DNA from: an uncultured Clostridia bacterium
Lineage (GTDB): Bacteria; Bacillota; Clostridia; Oscillospirales; Acutalibacteraceae
NCBI GenBank assembly: GCA_937901145.1
Contig: CALCHE010000009.1
Span: 1-12,094, forward strand
DNA: 12,094 bases
Direction: 5' to 3'
How positions within the stretch are numbered: the first letter of the stretch is position 1; every line of letters begins with the position of its first letter. A model generated the notes under the pieces. It ran no database searches. It was not told where the DNA came from and saw only the letters and a list, made by a program, of their open reading frames with translations. The position numbers and the translations under genes were made by a program. This document shows positions 6,601 to 12,094 of the stretch, piece after piece.

Positions 6601-6942
6601 ATGAACAGACTCAAAAAAGCAGTAAAAACTCTCTCCGTTCTCGATTTAGCTTTCGTTTCCCTTGGTATTGTTTATTCTCTTATTTATCCTGCTTTAGTTG
6701 ACAGTATCGAATTTACGAGAAGCATTTATCACGATTATATGCTTTGGTCTCTTCTGGGAATATTGGCTCTTGCGGCTGTATCTGTCGTAGTTTTTACGGT
6801 TGCTTTGTTTATCCGTACGGTATACGGCAAAAGAATAGTAAAAGAAAAAAGTGTTATCGGTGCCTGCACAGTCAATGTGATTTTCATCGCTATGATACTT
6901 GCTGTTATCGATAAGGCGGATTTATGGTTTATTTTTTGCTGA
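6601..6942 (+). CDS. Unrecognised small membrane protein (about three helices)
   Basis: This 113-residue hydrophobic protein has no recognised family. Membrane segments are apparent at about 13-33 (LDLAFVSLGIVYSLIYPAL), 47-72 (MLWSLLGILALAAVSVVVF and onward) and 85-104 (IGACTVNVIFIAMILAVI), with a basic loop (YGKRIVKEK) before the last. The ATG has a good Shine-Dalgarno, AGGAGA at 6588-6593, at a spacing of seven bases. It is the last gene of the operon. No terminator hairpin is visible between its stop codon and the dapA promoter at 6973, so some read-through into the lysine riboswitch is possible. Together with its neighbours it may form a membrane complex, but nothing in the sequence shows what it does. 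Confidence 0.78.
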   Translation: MNRLKKAVKTLSVLDLAFVSLGIVYSLIYPALVDSIEFTRSIYHDYMLWSLLGILALAAVSVVVFTVALFIRTVYGKRIVKEKSVIGACTVNVIFIAMILAVIDKADLWFIFC

Positions 6943-6972
6943 CGAATATTACCACTTTTTCGCTTTAACCTA

Positions 6973-7001
6973 TTGACACAGAATTAAATTAGTGCTAAAA
7001 T
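6973..7001 (+). promoter_or_regulatory. Promoter of the lysine riboswitch-dapA operon
   Basis: A consensus TTGACA (6973-6978), a 17-base spacer and an extended -10 TGCTAAAAT (hexamer 6996-7001) form a strong housekeeping promoter. Transcription would start near 7008, about 20 bases before the lysine aptamer. The nine-base extended -10 is identical to that of the pflB promoter. Confidence 0.82.
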
Positions 7002-7024
7002 CATCTAAAATAAAATATTTCAAT

Positions 7025-7187
7025 TAAAGATAGAGGCGCGGTTTATCATCAGTAGCTTTATTTCATCGGGGATTTCGCACATCCCTTTAAAGTGAAAGGG
7101 GTCACCGCCGAAGATGTCAGGCGAAAGACATTCTGGGCAAAGGGAATAAGATCTCTTTGACTGTCGCTTTTGCGGAGTGCTATTATA
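7025..7187 (+). ncRNA. Lysine riboswitch (L-box) aptamer
   Basis: The leader carries the L-box consensus in order: GATAGAGGCGCG (7030-7041), then GTGAAAGGGGTCACCGCCGAAG in the core (about 7091-7112), then CTGGGCAAAGGGAAT (about 7133-7147), ACTGTCGC (about 7160-7167), and the closing GGAGTGCTATT (7174-7184), whose CTAT pairs with the 5' ATAG. The class binds L-lysine and represses lysine synthesis or transport genes. dapA and dapB immediately downstream confirm the assignment. In Gram-positive bacteria it typically acts by transcription termination, and a terminator follows here at 7229-7262. Confidence 0.95.
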
Positions 7188-7228
7188 ATTGTGTTTTTAC
7201 GGCTTTCAGTCGTATATTATCGATTTTA

Positions 7229-7262
7229 AAAGCATTCGTTTTCCGAGTGCTTTATATTTTTG
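7229..7262 (+). terminator. Lysine-riboswitch terminator upstream of dapA
   Basis: The stem AAAGCATTCG/CGAGTGCTTT (7229-7238 with 7244-7253, one G-U pair, 5-base loop) is followed by a T-rich tract (7251-7262). The 5' arm AGCATTC can instead pair with GAGTGCT at 7175-7181 on the 3' side of the aptamer, giving an antiterminator when lysine is absent. Lysine binding sequesters that strand in P1 and permits termination. Confidence 0.87.
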
Positions 7263-7295
7263 ATTGAGATATGAAAACAAAGGAGTATAACTGTT

Positions 7296-8186
7296 ATGGA
7301 AAGAAAGCCTATTTTTACCGGTGCTGCATCAGCACTTATCACACCTATGACCGAAAAGGGTGTTGACTACGAAAACTTCAAAAAATTAATCGAATGGCAG
7401 ATTGATGAGGGCATCAGCGCGCTCGTTATCGCAGGTACCTCAGGTGAAGCCTCTACTCTTACCGACGAGGAGCACAGAGAGGTTCTCAAGTTCGCTGTTG
7501 ACGTTGTCGCAGGCAGAGTACCCGTTATCGCAGGTACAGGCTCAAATGACACTGATTACGCTATCGACCTGACCAAGTATGCCTGTGAAATCGGCTGTGA
7601 TGCTATGCTCGTGGTAACACCTTACTATAACAAGGCTACACAGAAGGGTCTTATCAAAATGTTCACCACCATCGCAGATGCAAGTACCAAGCCCGTTATT
7701 CTTTACAATGTTCCCTCCAGAACAGGTGTAAACATCGAGCCCGCTACCTATGCCGCACTCGCTGAGCATCCCATGATTCAGGGCATCAAGGAAGCAAACG
7801 GACAGATTGATAAAATCGTTGAGACAATGGCTCTCGTAGGTGATAAGCTCGACCTTTATTCAGGTAATGACGATCAGATTATTCCTCTTCTCTCCATAGG
7901 CGGTAAGGGTGTTATCTCCGTTCTTTCTAATGTTCTTCCCAAAGAAACAGTAGAAATGTGTCAGAAGTTCTTCGACGGTGACGTTAAGGGTGCCGCTGAA
8001 ATGCAGTTTAAATATTTCGGCCTTATCAAAGCTCTCTTCAGCGAGGTTAATCCCATCCCTGCCAAGGCTGCTATGGCTGCTATGGGCTTCTGCGATGACT
8101 ATGTAAGACTTCCTCTCACCGTTATGGAGGACGACCATAAGGCTGTTCTTTTAGAAAAAATGCGTGAGCAGGGCATCAATGTATAA
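7296..8186 (+). CDS. dapA: 4-hydroxy-tetrahydrodipicolinate synthase
   Basis: DapA condenses pyruvate with aspartate semialdehyde, the first committed step to diaminopimelate (cell wall) and lysine. The 296 residues are the usual family length, a single TIM barrel. The Schiff-base lysine is K165 (GIKEANG), and the catalytic tyrosine is Y137 in LYNVPSRTG with the substrate-binding R142. The AGTSGE loop (T48, S49) and the tyrosines of TPYYN (Y110, Y111) complete the site. AAAGGAG (7279-7285) lies ten bases before the ATG. This is the first gene behind the lysine riboswitch, 14 bases from dapB. The active site matches DapA proper rather than the N-acetylneuraminate lyase or KDG aldolase relatives, and the dapB neighbour settles it. 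Confidence 0.97.
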   Translation: MERKPIFTGAASALITPMTEKGVDYENFKKLIEWQIDEGISALVIAGTSGEASTLTDEEHREVLKFAVDVVAGRVPVIAGTGSNDTDYAIDLTKYACEIGCDAMLVVTPYYNKATQKGLIKMFTTIADASTKPVILYNVPSRTGVNIEPATYAALAEHPMIQGIKEANGQIDKIVETMALVGDKLDLYSGNDDQIIPLLSIGGKGVISVLSNVLPKETVEMCQKFFDGDVKGAAEMQFKYFGLIKALFSEVNPIPAKAAMAAMGFCDDYVRLPLTVMEDDHKAVLLEKMREQGINV

Positions 8187-8200
8187 TTGAGGTTTTTAAA

Positions 8201-8941
8201 ATGAAAATTATAGTTAACGGTGCAGGCGGCAGAATGGGCAAAACCCTCTGCGACCTCATCGAAAAAAGTGAAAAGCATACTTTAGCCGCCGCTGTCAGTA
8301 TGGAATTCGAAACTGACGGTGAAAAGGGTATTTATAAAAGCCTTGAGGAGTTTGCGGGCGAAGCTGATATGCTCATCGACTTCTCTAATCACAGTGCCAC
8401 CTATGATGTGACCTCCTATGCTCTTAAGAGAGGACTTCCCGTGGTTATCGCCACTACAGGACAGAACGTGGAAGAACTGTCTATGATTAAAAGTGCGAGT
8501 GCTGAGGTGCCCGTGTTCTATTCACAGAATATGTCTCTCGGAGTCGCTATCCTTTCCTGCCTGGCTAAAATCGCCGCAAAGGCTCTTCCCGACTGCGACA
8601 TAGAGATTATCGAAAAGCATCATAATCAGAAGCTCGATGTTCCTTCGGGTACAGCCATCCTTCTTGCCGACTCTATCAAGAGTGTCAGAAGCGAATGTGA
8701 ATATAATATCGGCAGACACGAATACGGCAAAAGAACAAAGAATGAAATCGGCATCCACTCCCTTCGTATGGGCGGTGAGGTAGGTACTCATGAAATTATC
8801 TTTGCTATGGGCAGTCAGGTAATCACTCTCAAGCACGAGGCAGAAAACAGAAGCCTTTTTGCAGAAGGCGCCATTTCCGCCGCCGAATATCTTGCCTCAC
8901 AGGATGCAGGCTTCTATAATATGGATAATATATTAAACTGA
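8201..8941 (+). CDS. dapB: 4-hydroxy-tetrahydrodipicolinate reductase
   Basis: DapB reduces the DapA product to tetrahydrodipicolinate with NAD(P)H in the cytoplasm. The 246-residue protein begins with the nucleotide-binding GAGGRMG motif (residues 7-13). It contains the signature EKHHNQKLDVPSGTA (138-152), with the catalytic H140 and substrate-binding K144. It is somewhat shorter than the E. coli (273) and B. subtilis (267) enzymes, as in many clostridial versions, with no key residue lost. TTGAGG (8187-8192) directly after the dapA stop serves the ATG. The gene is under the same lysine riboswitch as dapA. A GNRA-capped hairpin with a short T-run follows its stop codon and may reduce expression of the two distal genes. 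Confidence 0.97.
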   Translation: MKIIVNGAGGRMGKTLCDLIEKSEKHTLAAAVSMEFETDGEKGIYKSLEEFAGEADMLIDFSNHSATYDVTSYALKRGLPVVIATTGQNVEELSMIKSASAEVPVFYSQNMSLGVAILSCLAKIAAKALPDCDIEIIEKHHNQKLDVPSGTAILLADSIKSVRSECEYNIGRHEYGKRTKNEIGIHSLRMGGEVGTHEIIFAMGSQVITLKHEAENRSLFAEGAISAAEYLASQDAGFYNMDNILN

Positions 8942-8944
8942 TTT

Positions 8945-8970
8945 AAGGGGTGACGAAAGTCACCCTTTTT
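8945..8970 (+). terminator. Hairpin with short T-run between dapB and the M20D gene
   Basis: AAGGGGTGAC-GAAA-GTCACCCTTT forms a ten-pair stem (one G-U pair) capped by a GNRA tetraloop (8955-8958) and followed by TTTTT (8966-8970). It begins four bases after the dapB stop and ends 15 bases before the next ATG. It has the form of an intrinsic terminator, but the short T-run suggests partial termination, which would lower the level of the two downstream genes relative to dapAB. Confidence 0.65.
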
Positions 8971-8985
8971 GAAAGAGTGAATAAA

Positions 8986-10134
8986 ATGACAGACGAAAAA
9001 ATAATTTCTCTCTGCGAGGAAATTTATCCTTTAGCCCGTGACATCAGACGGAAAATACACAGCTACCCCGAGAGGGGAAACAGAGAGTTCCGCACCACGG
9101 AACTCATATTCTCCTACCTGGAAAAATGGGGATACACCTGTGAAAGATTACTTTCCACGGGTGTCGTTGCCACTCTTAAGGGCGATAAAGAAGGTAAAAC
9201 CGTAGCACTCAGAGCGGATATCGATGCTTTGGCGGTTACGGAAAAGACAGGCCTTTTCTTTTCCTCGGAAAATAAGGGCGTTATGCACGCCTGCGGTCAC
9301 GACATCCATACCGCATCTCTTTTAGGCGCGGCAAAGGTGCTCTCTTCACTTAAAAACGAGCTTGAAGGCACGGCAAAGCTTATCTTTCAGCCTGACGAGG
9401 AAGGTGACGGAGGAGCGCAAAAGCTTATCGAAAAGGGTGTAATGAAGGGTGTGGACGAGGTTTACGGCATCCACATCAGACCCGAGCTGCGTACAGGAAG
9501 CATAATGGTGAAATACGGCAAATTTTATGCTGCCTCGGATATAATCGAAATCGATGTGAAGGGTAAATCTACCCACTGTGCCGAGCCTCATAAGGGTACA
9601 GATGCCATCGTAATCGGTGCACAGATAGTGACGGCTCTGCAGACACTCGTTTCCCGGGAAATCAATCCCACCGACAGTGCGGTTATAACTGTCGGCACCT
9701 TTAACGGCGGTACCTTCAGAAACACGGTTTCAGGCTCCTGCTCTCTGACAGGTGTTACCCGCTCTTTGGGTAAAGAGACCCGGATGTTCCTGAGAAAAAG
9801 GATAAAGGAAACTGCCGAAGGAATAGCGAAGGCTATGGGCGGTGAAGCCGAGGTAAGAATAATCGAAAGCTATCCGGGCATAGTAAATGATGATGAGAAA
9901 ACGGCCTATATTGAAAATTGCGCGAGAGAAATTCTCGGCAGGGAAAACGTGGCTGTAGGCACACTCCCTCTGATGACCACTGAGGACTTCGGGTATTATC
10001 TTGATGAAGCGAAGGGATGCTTTTATCATGTAGGCTGTGAATGTGAGCAGTGTCTTCATTCCGAATACTTCAATCCGGACGAATCGGCTATTTTAACTTC
10101 TATGATAATGCACGTGAAAAGCGTTATGGGGTGA
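8986..10134 (+). CDS. M20D family metal-dependent amidohydrolase, possible N-acetyl-diaminopimelate deacetylase
   Basis: The 382-residue protein is an M20D amidohydrolase (HipO / IAA-amino-acid hydrolase / N-acetyl-diaminopimelate deacetylase group), which removes acyl groups from amino acids. The full metal site is visible: C103 and H105 (HACGHDIHT), E139 next to catalytic E138 (FQPDEEG), H163 (YGIHIRPE) and H358 (CLHSEYFNP), with the dimerisation domain between (about 180-295). The start is taken at the ATG 8986, because the in-frame GTG at 8950 would place twelve extra residues on the hairpin at 8945-8970. Position behind dapA-dapB suggests the acetyl branch of diaminopimelate synthesis, as for B. 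subtilis YkuR. However, no tetrahydrodipicolinate acetyltransferase gene is present here, so hydrolysis of another N-acyl amino acid is equally compatible. The family is secure; the substrate is inference. Confidence 0.88.
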   Translation: MTDEKIISLCEEIYPLARDIRRKIHSYPERGNREFRTTELIFSYLEKWGYTCERLLSTGVVATLKGDKEGKTVALRADIDALAVTEKTGLFFSSENKGVMHACGHDIHTASLLGAAKVLSSLKNELEGTAKLIFQPDEEGDGGAQKLIEKGVMKGVDEVYGIHIRPELRTGSIMVKYGKFYAASDIIEIDVKGKSTHCAEPHKGTDAIVIGAQIVTALQTLVSREINPTDSAVITVGTFNGGTFRNTVSGSCSLTGVTRSLGKETRMFLRKRIKETAEGIAKAMGGEAEVRIIESYPGIVNDDEKTAYIENCAREILGRENVAVGTLPLMTTEDFGYYLDEAKGCFYHVGCECEQCLHSEYFNPDESAILTSMIMHVKSVMG

Positions 10135-10138
10135 AAAG

Positions 10139-10921
10139 ATGAAATATAACTATCATACACACACGGAAAGATGCCACCACGCACAGGGCAAGGATGAAGA
10201 GTTCGTTCTCGCCGCTATCGAGGCAGGCTTTGATGAAATAGGCTTTGCCGATCACGGCCCCTGGCCCTATGAGGGCGGTTTCATTTCCCACATCAGAATG
10301 ACACCTGATGAGCTGAGGGACTACTGCGACAGCGTAAAGGCCTTAAGAGAAAAATATAAGGATAAAATAAGCATTAAGCTCGGACTCGAAAGCGAATACT
10401 TCCCTAAATATTTTCCTTGGCTTAAAGATAAAATCGAAGAGCACGGTATAGACTATCTCATCTGTGGACACCATTTCTGCGTCGATGAGCCGGGAAGAAT
10501 TTATAACGGAAATATAACCACCCACGGTGAACTCGAGGATTATAAAAATGATATACTTGATTCACTCGATTCGGGTATGTATTCCTATATTGCCCACCCT
10601 GATATTTTTATGAGAGGCTATCCCGAATTCGATGAAAAGTGTGAGGAGGTTTCCCGTGCTATTATCGAAAAGGCTATAGAAACCGACACACCTCTCGAAT
10701 ATAATCTTTTAGGCCTTAAGCACGGTATAAATGACGGAAAGCCGGGATATCCTCACCCTTCCTTCTGGAAGATAGCAGGGGAGTACGGTGTGAAAGCAGT
10801 TATCGGTGTCGATGCCCACACTCCCGAAGCCTACGGAGAAAGAGAGCTTTATAAAAGGGCAGTAGATTTTCTTTCCTCCTGCGGACTTACCGTGACAGAT
10901 AAAATCAGATTTTTCAGATAA
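10139..10921 (+). CDS. PHP-family phosphatase, histidinol-phosphatase (HisK) like
   Basis: The 260-residue protein is a PHP-domain metallophosphoesterase of the histidinol-phosphatase type, a cytoplasmic barrel with a multinuclear metal site. The expected ligands are all visible: H6 and H8 (NYHTHTE), D38 and H39 (FADHGP), E84 (GLESEYF), H111/H112 (CGHHF), H153 (IAHPDIF), and D225 and H227 (GVDAHTPE). The ATG is four bases after the M20D stop, and the Shine-Dalgarno GGGGTGA overlaps that stop codon, so translation is probably coupled. No other histidine-biosynthesis gene is present and it sits in a lysine-regulated operon. Histidinol phosphate is therefore the family's best-known substrate, not a proven one here. 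It is the last gene of the operon and is followed by a strong terminator. Confidence 0.87.
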   Translation: MKYNYHTHTERCHHAQGKDEEFVLAAIEAGFDEIGFADHGPWPYEGGFISHIRMTPDELRDYCDSVKALREKYKDKISIKLGLESEYFPKYFPWLKDKIEEHGIDYLICGHHFCVDEPGRIYNGNITTHGELEDYKNDILDSLDSGMYSYIAHPDIFMRGYPEFDEKCEEVSRAIIEKAIETDTPLEYNLLGLKHGINDGKPGYPHPSFWKIAGEYGVKAVIGVDAHTPEAYGERELYKRAVDFLSSCGLTVTDKIRFFR

Positions 10922-10927
10922 AACAGC

Positions 10928-10970
10928 AAAGAAAGCAGTTTTTTGATTCTGCTTTCTTTCTTTTTATTTT
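10928..10970 (+). terminator. Intrinsic terminator of the dapA operon
   Basis: A perfect 11-bp stem AAAGAAAGCAG/CTGCTTTCTTT (10928-10938 with 10949-10959) with a 10-base loop is followed by CTTTTTATTTT. It starts seven bases after the phosphatase stop codon. The opposite strand has only a short T-run, so any use by the converging gene at 11130 would be weak. Confidence 0.9.
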
Positions 10971-11129
10971 AGAATGGTTTTGAATTATAATTAATTCTTT
11001 TGTCAGACGGTGTAAATGTTATTTACGCAATTGCATTATTTAGATATAATTCGGAACGAAGTGACCCTACGTTTTGCGTTTAGCACTTTGCACTTTGCGT
11101 TATAATTGGCTATAATTTGCTACAGAGCC
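10971..11129. other. AT-rich convergent intergenic spacer with short repeats
   Basis: I see no gene or RNA here. It contains an inverted repeat GTAAAT-3-ATTTAC (11012-11017 with 11021-11026), the palindrome GCAATTGC (11027-11034), a cluster of TTTGC-type repeats (about 11072-11100, including two tandem CACTTTG units) and two TATAATT copies spaced three bases apart (11101-11117). No terminator for the leftward gene is obvious. Confidence 0.5.
11072..11100. repeat. Short imperfect TTTGCAC-type tandem repeat
   Basis: Around the phrase TTTGCGTTTAGCACTTTGC the units TTTGCG, TAGCAC, TTTGCAC and TTTGCG follow each other at roughly 6-7 base intervals. The array is short and degenerate and lies in a spacer, so slippage-prone DNA or the remnant of a small dispersed repeat are both possible. 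Confidence 0.45.
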
Positions 11130-12094
11130 TTATTTTATTATTCTTCTTACTACTCTTTCTGCATTTTTCGTATCGAAGAAATCGAAGTTCATTTCCTTGA
11201 ATTTACTGTTTCTTTCTTCACAGAAAGGAGCCTTTACCGCTTCGGAAAGTCTGCTGAACTCCTTGCACACCTCACCGGGTACGAAGGCTTCATAGTCGAA
11301 ATAAAAATCTCTTCTTTCTCTGTACCAGTCCAGGTCAGGACAGTAAAAGACAGTCTTTTTATCGAGTGCGCAGAAATCCATACATATGGAGGAATAGTCG
11401 GTGATAAGCACATCCGAAGCCAAAACAAGCTCTCTCACATCATCGTAATGAGTAACATCCGCCGCACAGCTGAACTCAGCTGTGGCTGTATGTACCTGAG
11501 GATGAAGACGGACGAAAAGAAAGTATTCTTCACCCAGCTCGCTGATAAGCCTTCCGTCATCGAAGGAGTCGAGGAGTTTTCTGTCCCTTCCTGCATCGTC
11601 TCTGAAGGTAGGTGCATACAGGACTATTTTTTTGTTCCTTGAAAGGGGATAAAGAGTGTGGATTTTCTCTTTTGCCTTTTTTTCGTTTTCCTTACTGAAA
11701 AGATAATCAAGTCTCGGTGCACCGAGAGGGAGAACGTTTTCTTCCTTCACACCAAAGGCTTCAGCGTATATTTTTTTCACACCCTCGGAGGAGCAGACCA
11801 CATAGGTGAGCTTTCCGTTGGCGGCGATTTCTCTTTTTCTCAGATCCTCAGGCTGAGGAATATGAAGACCGAATCTTTTGAATGCGCCTTCACCGTGCCA
11901 CAGCTGGGTAATAACAGTGTCCTTGCGGAAATTGAGCTTACCCATAGGCATAAAGTTATCGTTAAGAAAAACGTATTTACTGGTGGCTAAAAGTCTCGAT
12001 TTTTTTAAGAAGAAGGAAATAACCTTAAAAGGTTTTTTCACGGATAAATCCTCACGGGTAATGAGAATGAAATCATACTTATTTTCTTCCTTAA
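11130..12094 (-). CDS. CDP-glycerol:glycerophosphotransferase family protein (5' part outside the window)
   Basis: The last 320 codons of a leftward gene are visible. The frame stays open to the right edge, so the GTG at 12039-12041 is an internal valine, not a start. Numbering from that valine, the family's signatures are QLWHGEGAFKRFG (46-58, the usual QxWHGT..K.LG), LYAPTFRD (141-148), RLHPQ (178-182) and DVLITDYSSICMDF (210-223). These belong to the TagB/TagF group (PF04464), membrane-associated enzymes that transfer glycerol- or ribitol-phosphate from CDP-alditols during teichoic acid or related surface-polymer synthesis. The visible part is the nucleotide-binding catalytic half. Whether it is a primer-adding or polymerising enzyme cannot be told without the N-terminus and neighbours. 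It converges with the dap operon. Confidence 0.92.
   Translation of the reverse strand, partial: KEENKYDFILITREDLSVKKPFKVISFFLKKSRLLATSKYVFLNDNFMPMGKLNFRKDTVITQLWHGEGAFKRFGLHIPQPEDLRKREIAANGKLTYVVCSSEGVKKIYAEAFGVKEENVLPLGAPRLDYLFSKENEKKAKEKIHTLYPLSRNKKIVLYAPTFRDDAGRDRKLLDSFDDGRLISELGEEYFLFVRLHPQVHTATAEFSCAADVTHYDDVRELVLASDVLITDYSSICMDFCALDKKTVFYCPDLDWYRERRDFYFDYEAFVPGEVCKEFSRLSEAVKAPFCEERNSKFKEMNFDFFDTKNAERVVRRIIK

Noticed and set aside
5533..6942. Toxin-antitoxin or phage-defence reading of the membrane operon
   Set aside because: No nuclease, NTPase, TIR, HTH or antitoxin-like motif is visible. Membrane topology alone does not justify such a claim.
8950..8985. Longer N-terminus for the M20D protein starting at GTG 8950
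   Set aside because: The extra 12 codons coincide with the hairpin, and family alignment begins naturally at the ATG at 8986.
10971..11129. CRISPR array or small RNA gene in the convergent spacer
   Set aside because: The repeats are too short (about 6-7 bases) and degenerate with no spacers. No promoter-hairpin-T-run arrangement for an RNA gene was found.
11658..11990. Plus-strand open frame antisense to the glycerophosphotransferase
   Set aside because: It is a shadow of the reverse-strand gene, with no start signal and no recognisable domain.
12039..12041. GTG at 12041 as the start of the glycerophosphotransferase
   Set aside because: The frame is open through the right edge with coding-like residues (KEENKYDFILITREDLS), and the family normally has more sequence upstream of the WHG motif. 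The gene is cut by the window.

Overview
The window looks like chromosome from an anaerobic, fermentative member of the Clostridia (Firmicutes), probably a gut-associated relative of the Oscillospirales or Lachnospirales. This is inferred from pyruvate formate-lyase with its activase, Gram-positive style promoters and strong Shine-Dalgarno sites, lysine and ZTP riboswitches with terminator-type expression platforms, a wall-polymer (CDP-glycerol type) transferase, and a GH89 glycosidase able to act on host glycans. No rRNA, tRNA, transposase, integrase or CRISPR array was seen.

Layout. Positions 1-120: start of a leftward gene that runs off the window, with its promoter. Positions 128-3325: leftward pflB-pflA operon with a promoter, a ZTP (pfl-motif) riboswitch, a riboswitch terminator upstream and an intrinsic terminator downstream. 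Positions 3334-5500: leftward GH89 alpha-N-acetylglucosaminidase gene with its own promoter and no signal peptide; no terminator is visible between it and the pflB riboswitch. Positions 5533-6942: rightward AT-rich operon of three unrecognised membrane proteins behind a strong promoter and a hairpin leader. Positions 6973-10970: rightward promoter, lysine riboswitch and terminator/antiterminator, then dapA, dapB, an M20D amidohydrolase and a PHP-family phosphatase, closed by an intrinsic terminator. Positions 10971-11129: AT-rich spacer with short repeats. Positions 11130-12094: 3' part of a leftward CDP-glycerol:glycerophosphotransferase family gene, truncated at the right edge.

How it fits together. 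pflB/pflA make formate and acetyl-CoA from pyruvate. Formate feeds 10-formyl-THF synthesis, so control by ZTP, the alarmone that signals 10-formyl-THF shortage, makes metabolic sense. dapA/dapB are the committed steps to diaminopimelate and lysine and are predicted to be shut off by lysine. The M20D hydrolase behind them may be an N-acetyl-diaminopimelate deacetylase, but that rests on context.

Most of the window is well-known metabolism. The least explained part is the three-gene membrane operon at 5627-6942. The most interesting regulation is the ZTP riboswitch on pflBA, which also appears to be the only barrier to read-through from the GH89 gene. I found no convincing new defence or mobile system.
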